A stretch of DNA of 64,000 bases from Maledivibacter halophilus. Its GTDB lineage: Bacteria; Bacillota; Clostridia; Peptostreptococcales; Caminicellaceae. The notes beneath the pieces were generated by a model that saw only the letters and a program-made list of their open reading frames with translations, was not told where the DNA came from and did not search any database. The stretch spans positions 62,001 through 126,000 of the forward strand of contig NZ_FUZT01000014.1 in the NCBI RefSeq assembly GCF_900167445.1. Direction: 5' to 3'. Of this stretch, positions 44,543 through 54,023 are shown piece by piece (positions within the stretch are counted from its first letter, which is position 1; every line of letters begins with the position of its first letter). The position numbers and the translations under genes are program-made.

Positions 44543-44702
44543 TTCTTTCCCCTCCTAATATGTATCTTTCTGGCAATTGATGAAAAATATAATGCCTTTA
44601 TATTAAATTTTCACCACCATATTTTGTTAATGAATTAACATATAGTGTAAAAATTTAAACCATAAGGAACAAACAAATTAAATATAAGCGTTTTCCACAT
44701 TT

Positions 44703-44757
44703 TGCACACGTGTGCATCACTAGAGACATTATAACATTTTCTAGCACACGTGTGCAA
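44703..44757 (-). promoter_or_regulatory. Glucuronide operon promoter with two LacI-type operators
   Basis: On the minus strand TTGCAC (44757-44752), 18 bases and TATAAT (44733-44728) form the promoter. A GCACACGTGTGC palindrome (44744-44755) covers the -35 box. A second, TGCACACGTGTGCA (44703-44716), lies at about +5 to +18. The centres are 40 bp apart. The LacI-family gene next door is the obvious regulator. The leader to dctP is about 180 bases. Confidence 0.85.
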
Positions 44758-44772
44758 GAACTTTTTAATAAA

Positions 44773-45860
<1,088 letters not shown>

Positions 45861-45935
45861 TCAAGTACTATTTTAACATATATTCATAATATACATTAAA
45901 ATAATTTTTCTGTTTCAATTATACATTGTATATAT

Positions 45936-46096
45936 TTGAGGAAATTGCATAACTCTAATTTGGCTGGGTTGCATATGCGAATATTATCCTTAATTTAATT
46001 ATTTAGAATTAAATATATTTCGATGGTATGGCTTTGAAGATTTTAAAACCACATGTAGTAGATAATTTTTAGGTAAGGTAATTATGCAATTTGTTC
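45936..46096 (+). repeat. Repeat family B, copy B3
   Basis: A 161-bp element with inverted ends TTGAGGAAATTGCATAA and GGTAATTATGCAATTTGTTC. It aligns with the reverse complement of 14450-14569 but has an extra AT-rich inner segment (45969-46020) that recurs at 47234-47285. The truncated hydrolase frame stops at its right edge. Confidence 0.8.
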
Positions 46097-46343
46097 ATCT
46101 AGAAGTATTTATGTAACCTTTTTCTCCACCAGACCTACCATGTCTCCTATTATCAAATCTATCTACGCAGCATCCATACTCTATAAATCTGTTTTTTTCA
46201 CATTTATATCTTCCAAGCTGTTCTCCAAATCCATGGACTATAACAATTATCGCCTTTGGTTTATTAAAAATATCCTTAACATAGTAAAGCTTAGTGGAGT
46301 CAGAAGATTCTATGCTTCCATCTGTTGATTCTAATAATTCCAT
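46095..46343 (-). pseudogene. Truncated alpha/beta hydrolase (monoacylglycerol lipase-like)
   Basis: The frame codes for only 82 residues: a start like Hydrolase_4 proteins (SSDSTKLYYVKDIF), the oxyanion motif IIVIVHGFGEQLGRY and DNRRHGRSGGEKGYI. Complete relatives have about 260-300 residues, and the nucleophile elbow GxSxG is absent. The frame ends at the edge of repeat B3, and no remainder of the gene is found beyond it. No ribosome site is evident. It is a gene remnant. Confidence 0.8.
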
Positions 46344-46411
46344 TTATCTTATCATCCCATGCTGTCAAAAAATTACTCCATTTAATAATACCATATCTTT
46401 ATACTTACTTG

Positions 46412-47107
46412 CTATTGAGACATAAAAACCATTTGCCATTTAATATTTCTCTCAGCTTCTTTATTTATATATCCGTTTTTAGCCATTAAATTTATAACTA
46501 GTTCCTGTCGTTTTTTAGCTCTTTCTGGATGTTTCTTAGGATTATAAAAACTTGGAGCTTGAATAATACCAGCTAGCATTGTACATTGAGCTGATGTAAG
46601 CTCTTCAACATTTTTATTAAAATAAGTTTGACTTGCTTCTTGAATTCCATTAGCTCCTGCTCCATAGTAAATTTCATTTAAATACATTTCTAAAATCTCT
46701 TCCTTTGTATATAGATTTTCTATTTTTACTGCTATAAACAATTCTTTTAACTTCCTTTTATAGGTTTTTTCATTGGATAAAAATAAATTCTTAGCTAATT
46801 GTTGGGTTATTGTACTTCCTCCTTGAATAATTTCTCCTTCTTTTAAGTTTGATATAAAAGCTCTTCCAATCCCTATAATGTCAAATCCAAAATGCATATA
46901 AAATCTTTTGTCTTCAACAGCCACTACAGCATCTAAAAGGTTCTGAGGCATATTATCTATTTTTATATAATCAGGGATATTGGATGAAATTTTCTTCATA
47001 AGGTCCTGCTCTGTAGAATAAGATTCATTTATTTTTTCATATACATAATAGTTTATAGATATAAAACAAATTATTAAAACTACTATGAATATAAATATAT
47101 TTCTCAT
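46412..47107 (-). CDS. Monofunctional peptidoglycan glycosyltransferase (GT51)
   Basis: The product is 231 residues from the ATG at 47107, which follows GAGGG; the ATG at 47179 has no ribosome site. An N-terminal membrane anchor (about residues 3-21) precedes a GT51 domain with the catalytic Glu in VEDKRFYMHFGFD and the motifs GGSTITQQLAKNL, ELFIAVKIE and MYLNEIYYGAGANGI. There is no transpeptidase domain, so it resembles MtgA. It polymerises lipid II glycan. A Bce-type site with one mismatch lies 103-116 bases upstream, suggesting induction by cell-wall antibiotics. Confidence 0.88.
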   Translation of the reverse strand: MRNIFIFIVVLIICFISINYYVYEKINESYSTEQDLMKKISSNIPDYIKIDNMPQNLLDAVVAVEDKRFYMHFGFDIIGIGRAFISNLKEGEIIQGGSTITQQLAKNLFLSNEKTYKRKLKELFIAVKIENLYTKEEILEMYLNEIYYGAGANGIQEASQTYFNKNVEELTSAQCTMLAGIIQAPSFYNPKKHPERAKKRQELVINLMAKNGYINKEAERNIKWQMVFMSQ

Positions 47108-47209
47108 CGCTATAACCCTCACTCTCCATATATATTTTCTATTAATTTCATTATATATATATGTTAAAATAGTTGCCATTGAATTACATTACAATTAATA
47201 TATCAAAAC

Positions 47210-47223
47210 TTACGTTTTTGTAA
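47210..47223 (-). promoter_or_regulatory. Bce-type site before the glycosyltransferase gene
   Basis: On the minus strand it reads TTACA-AAAA-CGTAA, one mismatch from TNACA-N4-TGTAA. The flanks extend the symmetry to AACTTAC/GTAAGTT. Confidence 0.5.
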
Positions 47224-47233
47224 GTTGAAATAA

Positions 47234-47285
47234 TTGTATATGTAAATATTATACTTAATTTAATCGTTTAAAATGAAATATGTTT
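47234..47285. repeat. 52-bp AT-rich repeat shared with element B3
   Basis: TTGTATATGTAAATATTATA and the following bases match 45969-46020 at about 85%. The two copies flank the hydrolase remnant and glycosyltransferase genes. Confidence 0.6.
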
Positions 47286-47370
47286 ATTAAGTCATATTAT
47301 GTAAATTGAAAAGAGCTATATAAGAAGTAGCTTTACAAAAAATTATTCAATTTTCTCAATTATATTTTAA

Positions 47371-47409
47371 AAGAACTTTCTTCCATAAAATTTATGGAAA
47401 AAAGTTCTT
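47371..47409 (-). terminator. Terminator of the bceAB-like operon
   Basis: AAGAACTTT-C-TTCCATAAA (47371-47389) pairs with TTTATGGAA-A-AAAGTTCTT (47391-47409). On the minus strand it is followed by TTAAAATATAA. It lies 11 bases past the permease stop. Confidence 0.75.
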
Positions 47410-47419
47410 CAAACAGAAT

Positions 47420-49351
47420 TTATACTTTTGAATTTACAATCTTATCATATGAGTTGACTGTTAAAATATAGTAAACCATATAAATAATGGTGTACGCTCC
47501 CATACTCAAACTTAACGGAATTGCCAAGTTTACATTTAAAATTTTATTTAGAAGTGCTGTAGCTACTAAGCTATGCATTATTCCTACAGCTAAAGGAAGA
47601 AGAAATACAAAGAACATTTGCTTTGCTATAGAAATTTTTATCTCTTTCTTGCTAACTCCTATATTCCTTAGTATTTTATACCTTCCCTTATCATCACTGG
47701 CTTCAGAAAGTTGTTTAAAGAATATTATGCTTCCTGTCGATAGTAAAAATACTAGTCCTAGGAAAGCTCCAATAAAAACTGTTAATCCTGAACTAATTAA
47801 TCCTTCTTTATAATTATAGTAATATGAAGTAAACTGACGTCCTATTTCATCTTTCTTCATATTAGTTCTTGTTAGAAGCTTAGTTAACTCTTCAGTTAAT
47901 TCTTCACTATTCTTTTGATTGCCATTTATATAAGCCTTTCCAAATATAATATTATCTTTATTATAATGCTCGTTATATATTTCATCCTTAACTACTAATA
48001 TATTAAATACCATATGTCTATTAAGTAATGAGTAAAATTTATTATCTACTACCTTAAACTGTTTCTTTTCATTTCCTAAATAAAGCTCTCCTGTTTTTCC
48101 AATATAACCATCCTTAATAGATTTATTATAAAACTCATCTATAATAACTGCTTCTTCCATATTAGCTAGATTGATTTTTTCATCAAATCCTCGGATTTGT
48201 GCAATTTCATTAAATTTACTCTCAGAGATAATATTAATAGTCTCTTGTTCTTGTTTATATTTGTTAGCTCTAGGTAATTTGCCTCTAACCTGAACAAATT
48301 CAAATTCTACAGAGTTTATAACTGCATTTTGGGGATATTTTTTCATAATTCCTTCTACTTTTTTATTCAAGTTCTCATCATTACTAATAAAAGCATAACT
48401 AAAGGGATAATTAGAATCAATTTCGCTCTGAAAATCATAATAAAAACTAGCAGTCACCCCCATGGCAGTAAGGGTTGTAGCACTGAGTACAGCTATAGTA
48501 GCCAAGGTTCTGGAATGACCTTTTATTCTATATAAAAGCTGAGATATCCTAATCATATTAGTCCCTCTATAATATTGATTATTATTTCTTTTACCTAATT
48601 TAATCATAAATATTACAAAAGACGAGAAGAAAAAATATGTTCCTATGACAACAATTATTAAGGTTCCTAATATAGAAAATAAGGAAGGAAACTTTGGTAA
48701 TAGATATAGTGCATATCCTCCAACTATAAGTCCAATTCCTAATATAGCAAATATTATTGAACCCTTTGGCTCTTTTTCTCCCTTTTTATCTGCTTTAAAA
48801 AGTTCCACAAGCTTAAATCTATAAATAATAGTATATCCATGAATAGAAGTAATGAAAAACAATATAGCAAAGGTGATAATAGTATTAATTATTGCTTTAG
48901 GAATTATAGTAAATTTTACCCCTACGTAAAATCCCATTAATTTAATTAATAGCATTACAAAAACCTTTGATAATAAGGTTCCCATAAAAATTCCAGCACC
49001 AAGGGCTAATATGCCCATTAGTATATTTTCATAAAAAAGCATTCTTCCTATTTCTTTCTTTCTAATCCCCATTAGAGAATACAATCCAACTTCCTTTTTT
49101 CTCTTTTTAGTAAAAAAAGTATTTGAATACCATATAAACATTGCAGTAAATATTGCAATTACAATAGATGAAGCTTTAAATGCAACATCTATCCTTCGAT
49201 CAAGGCCAACTATTGTTAACACCTGCTCATTGTATTGGATTGATGTAAAGGTGTAATATATCATAATACTAGATATCATAGAAACTAAATATATAAAATA
49301 ATTATAAAAGTTTCTTTTTATATTCTTTAATGCTATATTAAATAAGGTCAC
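47420..49351 (-). CDS. BceB-like ABC transporter permease
   Basis: The product is 643 residues from the GTG at 49351, which has GGAGGTG six bases upstream; the TTG at 49366 is too close to that site. It has the Bce topology: FtsX-like helices at both ends (FNIALKNIKRNFYNYFIYLV; later GRYKILRNIGVSKKEIKI) and a large extracellular domain of about 200 residues between helices 7 and 8. Such permeases confer resistance to bacitracin or antimicrobial peptides and signal to a partner kinase. It overlaps the ATPase gene end. Confidence 0.9.
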   Translation of the reverse strand: MTLFNIALKNIKRNFYNYFIYLVSMISSIMIYYTFTSIQYNEQVLTIVGLDRRIDVAFKASSIVIAIFTAMFIWYSNTFFTKKRKKEVGLYSLMGIRKKEIGRMLFYENILMGILALGAGIFMGTLLSKVFVMLLIKLMGFYVGVKFTIIPKAIINTIITFAILFFITSIHGYTIIYRFKLVELFKADKKGEKEPKGSIIFAILGIGLIVGGYALYLLPKFPSLFSILGTLIIVVIGTYFFFSSFVIFMIKLGKRNNNQYYRGTNMIRISQLLYRIKGHSRTLATIAVLSATTLTAMGVTASFYYDFQSEIDSNYPFSYAFISNDENLNKKVEGIMKKYPQNAVINSVEFEFVQVRGKLPRANKYKQEQETINIISESKFNEIAQIRGFDEKINLANMEEAVIIDEFYNKSIKDGYIGKTGELYLGNEKKQFKVVDNKFYSLLNRHMVFNILVVKDEIYNEHYNKDNIIFGKAYINGNQKNSEELTEELTKLLTRTNMKKDEIGRQFTSYYYNYKEGLISSGLTVFIGAFLGLVFLLSTGSIIFFKQLSEASDDKGRYKILRNIGVSKKEIKISIAKQMFFVFLLPLAVGIMHSLVATALLNKILNVNLAIPLSLSMGAYTIIYMVYYILTVNSYDKIVNSKV

Positions 49352-50102
49352 TATTGTCACCTCCAAGGGCCTTTAATACATCAAGTATCCTTTGGAAAAA
49401 CTCCTTGCGAGACTTTCCTTTAAAAAGCTCTGTAAATAGTACCCCATCCTTAATAAATATTATTCTTTTACAATAGCTTGCTGCAAAAGCATCATGGGTA
49501 ACCATCATAATAGTGGCTTTACTGTTTTCATTTAAGTCGTTTAGACACTGTAAAAGATCACTTGACGATCTAGAATCTAAAGCACCTGTTGGCTCATCCG
49601 CCAATATCAATTTAGGTTTGTTAATTATTGCTCTAGCTGCTGCTGTTCTTTGCTGTTGCCCCCCTGAAACCTCATAGGGATACTTGTTTAATATATCGTT
49701 AATTCCAAGTTTATTTGAAACTTCATTTACTCTTCTCTCAATTTCTTTATAATTAATCTTTGAAAGGGCTAATGGAAGTACTATATTTTCTCTAATTGTT
49801 AAAGTATCAAGAAGATTAAAATCTTGAAAAATAAAGCCTAATTTATTTCTTCTAAATAAAGACAATCTTTTTTCATTCATTTTTACAATATCCTCATCAT
49901 CTATAGTTATAGTTCCAGAAGTTGGTCTATCTATGGTTGAAACAACATTTAATAACGTGGTTTTCCCAGCACCAGAAGGTCCCATTATTCCAACGAATTC
50001 ACCTTCTTTTATTTCCAAATTTATATCATCAAGGGCAGGATAAATATTCCCTCTAGAACCATACACTTTTTTTAAATTTCTTGCCACTAAAACATTATTC
50101 AT
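49338..50102 (-). CDS. BceA-like ABC transporter ATP-binding protein
   Basis: The 254-residue ATPase has Walker A GPSGAGKTTLL, signature VSGGQQQRTAAARAI, Walker B LILADEPTGALD and the switch His in MMVTHDAFA. It is encoded immediately upstream of, and overlapping, the BceB-like permease. The leader holds an attenuator-like hairpin, and a perfect Bce-type operator lies 143-156 bases before the ATG. Confidence 0.93.
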   Translation of the reverse strand: MNNVLVARNLKKVYGSRGNIYPALDDINLEIKEGEFVGIMGPSGAGKTTLLNVVSTIDRPTSGTITIDDEDIVKMNEKRLSLFRRNKLGFIFQDFNLLDTLTIRENIVLPLALSKINYKEIERRVNEVSNKLGINDILNKYPYEVSGGQQQRTAAARAIINKPKLILADEPTGALDSRSSSDLLQCLNDLNENSKATIMMVTHDAFAASYCKRIIFIKDGVLFTELFKGKSRKEFFQRILDVLKALGGDNSDLI

Positions 50103-50132
50103 TTAATTTCACTCCTATATATTTATTATTAC

Positions 50133-50189
50133 AAAAAAAATAAGGTTCAAAACTCCTATAAGATTTTTAAGAGCTTCTAACCTTATTTT
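50133..50189 (-). promoter_or_regulatory. Attenuator-like terminator hairpin in the bceA leader
   Basis: On the minus strand AAAATAAGGTT (50189-50179) pairs with AACCTTATTTT (50147-50137) and is followed by a run of T (to 50133). It is a complete intrinsic terminator between the presumed promoter (about 50190-50235) and the bceA start. The loop contains TATAGGAG. This suggests regulated read-through in addition to control by the response regulator. Confidence 0.65.
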
Positions 50190-50244
50190 AATTAAAATAT
50201 ATAAACGAAACCATTTATTTATCTAACAAAACTATATTTTAAAC

Positions 50245-50258
50245 TTACATTTTTGTAA
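50245..50258 (-). promoter_or_regulatory. Bce-type operator before bceA
   Basis: TTACA-AAAA-TGTAA on the minus strand is a perfect match to the BceR-type consensus TNACA-N4-TGTAA. The cognate kinase and regulator genes lie immediately upstream. Confidence 0.75.
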
Positions 50259-50276
50259 CATTGAATTATTTTATAA

Positions 50277-50398
50277 TTGAGGAAATTGCATAATACATGT
50301 AAAGAATTTTTAAATGCAAAATGTAGTAGAGAGAGTCAGGTGAGTTATCTACATATTGTATTTAAAAATTGATAATGTTAATTATGCAAGTTTCTCAA
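50277..50398 (+). repeat. Repeat family B, copy B4
   Basis: A 122-bp element with ends TTGAGGAAATTGCATAAT and ATTATGCAAGTTTCTCAA and an inner AATGTAGTAGAGA like that of the other copies. Its right end supplies the last six codons and stop of the kinase gene. Confidence 0.8.
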
Positions 50399-51424
50399 TT
50401 GTATATTATAATAATCTATAAGCTTTGGAAAGTGTATTATTACCCTTGTATATTTTTCATACTCAGATTGAATGGTTATATTATGACCTAATTTCCGCGC
50501 AAGTTTTTTAGCTAGATACAATCCCATTCCAGTAGACTTATAATTTTCTCTTCCACAATGACCAGTAAAACCCTTTTCGAAAACACGACCTATGTCTTCA
50601 ACCTTTATTCCAATTCCATTATCTTCAACAATAAGCCTCTTTTCATTTTCATCCTTTTCAGTACTTATTTTTATACTTCCATTTTTATTAGTATATTTCA
50701 AAGAATTCCATATGATTTGATCTATAATAAACATAAGCCATTTTTTATCTGTACTTACATCTATATCTACATTTTCTATTAAAATTTCTATTTTCTTATT
50801 AATAAAGGTTTTAGCATGTTTTTTTATAGTTTCTTTTATAACTTTCTCTAATTTTATTTCATTTATTAAATAGTCTCTAGAAAATGAATCTATTCTCGAT
50901 TTATATAAAGCCCGTTCAACCTGGGCTTCAATTTTATCGATTTCTTCTTCTAAACTTTCAAGTATTTCTTTCTTTGTTTTTCCAATGTCATTTTCAATAA
51001 TTAACCTACTTACTGCAATAGGAGTTTTAACTTCGTGAACCCACGAAGTTATATACTCAAGATTTTCTTTTTTTTCTCTATATAATTCTTCAATTTTCTT
51101 ATTTTGCTCTTCATAGAGATATTTTAATAATTTATTATATAATATTTGTTCATAGGTATTGCTTTCAGGCAAACTATTAATTATATCGCTTCTATTACTT
51201 TTTATTATATGTTCAAGAGTATCGTAGTATCTTTTATTATATATATAGCTTCCTACTAAATACATTGAAAATAAAATAAAGGAAACAACATTTATATAAA
51301 ATATATTTTCTATACTTACCTTTACCGTAGGGTCAAGATATACTACTAAAGAAACAAATAACATTATAATAATGTAAAATAGAGACATGTATCTTTTATC
51401 TATTAAGTATTTCCTAAATTTCAT
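50378..51424 (-). CDS. BceS-like intramembrane-sensing histidine kinase
   Basis: The 348-residue product has two N-terminal membrane helices with a very short extracellular loop and no sensor domain, as in BceS-type kinases that sense through their ABC transporter. The H-box is TSWVHEVKTPIAVSRLIIE, and the ATPase domain has DQIIWNSLKYTNKNGSI, VEDNGIGIK and GMGLYLAKKLARKLGH. The start overlaps the response-regulator stop (ATGA). The last six residues and stop codon lie inside repeat B4, so the original C-terminus has been replaced. Confidence 0.92.
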   Translation of the reverse strand: MKFRKYLIDKRYMSLFYIIIMLFVSLVVYLDPTVKVSIENIFYINVVSFILFSMYLVGSYIYNKRYYDTLEHIIKSNRSDIINSLPESNTYEQILYNKLLKYLYEEQNKKIEELYREKKENLEYITSWVHEVKTPIAVSRLIIENDIGKTKKEILESLEEEIDKIEAQVERALYKSRIDSFSRDYLINEIKLEKVIKETIKKHAKTFINKKIEILIENVDIDVSTDKKWLMFIIDQIIWNSLKYTNKNGSIKISTEKDENEKRLIVEDNGIGIKVEDIGRVFEKGFTGHCGRENYKSTGMGLYLAKKLARKLGHNITIQSEYEKYTRVIIHFPKLIDYYNIQLRNLHN

Positions 51425-52095
51425 TCTATTATATATCCCTGCCCTCTTTTTGTTTTTATAAAGTCATTTAGCCCAATATCAGATAATTTTTTTCTCAATC
51501 TATTTATATTAACAGTTAATGTATTATCATCCACAAAGCTTTCATCCTCCCAGAGCTTTCTCATTATATTATCTCTACTTACTACATTTCTACTATCCTT
51601 CATAAGTATATATATGATTTTAAACTCATTTTTTGTAAGTTCTATACGCTTTTCATTATAAATAATATTGTTATCCTTTAGGTTTAGAACTACCCCATTA
51701 TGCTCAATAACATTAGTTTGAATATCTGTATAGGAATATGTTCTTCTTAGAAGTGCATTTATTTTAGCCATTAATACTTCTAATGAAAATGGCTTTTGTA
51801 CAAAATCATCTCCGCCCATATTAACCGACATTATTATATCCATATTACTATTTCTTGAAGATATAAATATTATGGGAACCTTGGATACCTCCCTTATTTT
51901 ATTACACCAATAGAATCCATCAAAGGCAGGAAGATTAATATCTAATAAAACCAAATGGGGATTAAATTCTACAAATATGTTAAATACTTCATTGAAATCA
52001 TCAACACCTAGTCCTTCATATTCCCATCTTTTCATATTTTCAAGTATTATGTTTCTTATTTTTATATCGTCTTCGACTACTAGTATTTTAAACAT
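51421..52095 (-). CDS. BceR-like response regulator (OmpR family)
   Basis: The 224-residue product has a receiver domain with acidic residues in VVEDDIK, the phospho-acceptor Asp in LVLLDINLPAFDG and Lys in DDFVQKPF. The C-terminal winged helix has ELTKNEFKIIYILM and VNRLRKKL. It is co-transcribed and overlaps with the kinase gene by 4 bases. Predicted targets are the TNACA-N4-TGTAA sites before bceA, the MacAB-like pump and the glycosyltransferase. Confidence 0.93.
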   Translation of the reverse strand: MFKILVVEDDIKIRNIILENMKRWEYEGLGVDDFNEVFNIFVEFNPHLVLLDINLPAFDGFYWCNKIREVSKVPIIFISSRNSNMDIIMSVNMGGDDFVQKPFSLEVLMAKINALLRRTYSYTDIQTNVIEHNGVVLNLKDNNIIYNEKRIELTKNEFKIIYILMKDSRNVVSRDNIMRKLWEDESFVDDNTLTVNINRLRKKLSDIGLNDFIKTKRGQGYIIE

Positions 52096-52117
52096 TTATT
52101 ACATCTCCTTCTCATCA

Positions 52118-52192
52118 TCAAAAGCATCAAAAGGGGTCATCAAAAGGGGGCAGGCATAAGCATCAAAAGGGGTCAGGCATGACAAGATGACA
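52118..52192. repeat. REP units at the left end of the RAYT element
   Basis: Three tandem partial units (GCATCAAAAGGGGTCA, TCATCAAAAGGGGGCAGGCAT, GCATCAAAAGGGGTCAGGCAT; positions about 52124, 52138 and 52160) end in the inverted repeat GGGGTCAGGCATGAC at 52169-52183. The transposase stop codon lies within it. Confidence 0.75.
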
Positions 52193-53140
52193 TTTGTATA
52201 AATTCTTCTATTATTTTAGTCAAAAGCTCACTCTTAGAGTACCTCCCATTTACTATTTGTGATACTGTTGTAGGATCTATTTGTAAATATTCACTAACCA
52301 TTTTATTGTTATAATCTCCATATTTATTATTTAAAATAATAATAGCTTTTCTAATATCAGAAATTCTTCTGTTTTTTGTTGATCCTTTAACATCTTCTAT
52401 ATTTATACCTGTAATCACTTCTATACATTTTATTATTTCTAAGAATTTAATTTTCTTTTCTTTATTTTGATAATTTTTACTCTGCTTTACTTCATTTTGA
52501 TCAATTTGCCATTTCTCTTTATCAATGCTTTCCTCTTCTCCCATAAATAATAAATATCTTTTTATTGCTTCTTCATTATTATAAGAAAAACATTCTAATG
52601 GAAATTTTACATCTGTAATCCTTAAATTTGCTTTATTTAAATATTCATTATGGCTGCTCCAATTGTAATTTATACCTTTATTTAACTTAGCCTTAACTGG
52701 ATTTTTATGAATATATCTAATCAAATTTAATAGGTATTCATTCTTTTTACATAATTGTGCTTTATACCTTTGTTCAAATACATGTCCTGTGCGTTCATAT
52801 TTTTTATTATACCTTTGTGTATAAACTTGTTGTATCCCCTTCATTATTTTCGACAGTGGTATTTTTTCAACTTCTATAAGCATATGCACATGATTATCCA
52901 TAATACAATATGCATAAAGTGTAAATCCATACTTCTTTTTATACTTAATAATTATTTTTCTATATTCTTCTTTATCTTCTTCATTTTCAAAAATATATTC
53001 TTTATTGTTTCCTCTGCAAATCACATGATATAAAGCGCCTTCGTAATGAATTCTAGGCTTCCTTGCCATCTTTTATCCTCCAAACTATCTAAATTTATTA
53101 TATCATATTATCTGTTTGTCATTTTGTCATGCCTGACCCC
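52169..53140 (-). mobile_element. REP-associated tyrosine transposase (RAYT) element
   Basis: A 24-bp inverted repeat with one mismatch bounds the element: GGGGTCAGGCATGACAAGAT and on at 52169-52192, and its complement ending GTCATGCCTGACCCC at 53117-53140. One Y1-type transposase gene lies inside. The right end overlaps the end of lipA. Confidence 0.8.
52173..53069 (-). CDS. REP-associated Y1 transposase with DnaA-like C-terminal domain
   Basis: The 298-residue product starts MARKPRIHYEGALYHVICRG, typical of RAYT/TnpA_REP proteins. The HUH metal motif is HVHMLIEV, and the catalytic tyrosine is probably in QQVYTQRYNKKYERTG. Residues from about 215 on resemble a chromosomal-replication-initiator (DnaA-type) helix-turn-helix: MVSEYLQIDPTTVSQIVNG. 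Such fusions are known in clostridial RAYTs. The stop codon lies in the left REP. Confidence 0.88.
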   Translation of the reverse strand: MARKPRIHYEGALYHVICRGNNKEYIFENEEDKEEYRKIIIKYKKKYGFTLYAYCIMDNHVHMLIEVEKIPLSKIMKGIQQVYTQRYNKKYERTGHVFEQRYKAQLCKKNEYLLNLIRYIHKNPVKAKLNKGINYNWSSHNEYLNKANLRITDVKFPLECFSYNNEEAIKRYLLFMGEEESIDKEKWQIDQNEVKQSKNYQNKEKKIKFLEIIKCIEVITGINIEDVKGSTKNRRISDIRKAIIILNNKYGDYNNKMVSEYLQIDPTTVSQIVNGRYSKSELLTKIIEEFIQMSSCHA

Positions 53141-53987
53141 TTATGCATTCATATGCATTATATGAGCTTCTTACTAATGGATCAGAAGCTACAAAATTAA
53201 ACCCAAGCTCAAGTGCTTCTTCTTTATACTTTTCGAAAATGTTTGGATGAACATATTCTTTAACAGAATAATGCTCTTTACTAGGTGCTAGATATTGCCC
53301 TACAGTTAAAAAATCACACTGCACTCCTCTGAGATCTTTAAATACTTGTATTACTTCTTTATATTCTTCTCCCAGACCTACCATTATACCTGACTTGGTA
53401 TAAATTCTTTTGTCCATGAGCTTAACATTTTTAAGCAGTTCAAGTGAACGGGTATAGATGGCCTCTGGTCGAACTTCCTCATACAGCCTTTGTACCGTTT
53501 CTATATTGTGATTAATTATCTCTGGCTTTGCATCTACTACCTTTTTTAATGCCTTCTCATTTCCTTGAAAATCAGGAACAAGCACCTCAACAATAATATC
53601 TTTATTAAGGGCCTTTATAGAATTTATAGTTTTAGCAAAATGCTCTGCACCTCCATCTGTTAAATCATCCCTGGTCACAGAAGTAATTACCACATGTTTA
53701 AGCCCTAGTTCTATAACTGCATTGGCAATATTTGTAGGCTCAATTGGATTAACTTTTTGAAGCTTACCATGGGATACATTACAAAATCTACAGTTTCTAG
53801 AACATTGACTACCTAAAATCATAAAAGTTGCAGTCTTTTTACTAAAGCATTCCAACTGGTTTGGACAATTAGCTTCTTCACAAACGGTGTTTAAGGAATA
53901 TTTCTCAAGAATAGTATTTACGTAGTTCAAGCTATAACCATTCTTCAATCTAATTTTTAACCAATCTGGCTTTTTACTTATATCCAT
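53127..53987 (-). CDS. lipA: Lipoyl synthase
   Basis: LipA inserts two sulfurs into octanoyl groups using radical SAM chemistry. The 286-residue product has the auxiliary-cluster cysteines in [12 protein letters not shown], the radical SAM motif CSRNCRFC, and the C-terminal RSSYNA with the serine ligand. The last four codons and stop (RGQA) are supplied by the right REP of the RAYT element, which thus inserted at the very end of the gene without loss of known essential residues. It is 36 bases or so after lipB and serves the E2 encoded at 60484. Confidence 0.94.
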   Translation of the reverse strand: MDISKKPDWLKIRLKNGYSLNYVNTILEKYSLNTVCEEANCPNQLECFSKKTATFMILGSQCSRNCRFCNVSHGKLQKVNPIEPTNIANAVIELGLKHVVITSVTRDDLTDGGAEHFAKTINSIKALNKDIIVEVLVPDFQGNEKALKKVVDAKPEIINHNIETVQRLYEEVRPEAIYTRSLELLKNVKLMDKRIYTKSGIMVGLGEEYKEVIQVFKDLRGVQCDFLTVGQYLAPSKEHYSVKEYVHPNIFEKYKEEALELGFNFVASDPLVRSSYNAYECIRGQA

Positions 53988-54023
53988 AAAATTTCACCCT
54001 CACCAAAATAATCATTTCGATAT

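Noticed and set aside
52110-52180. Short tandem units before the transposase as a CRISPR array
   Set aside because: The units are directly adjacent, degenerate and match the element's own REP end; there are no spacers or cas genes.
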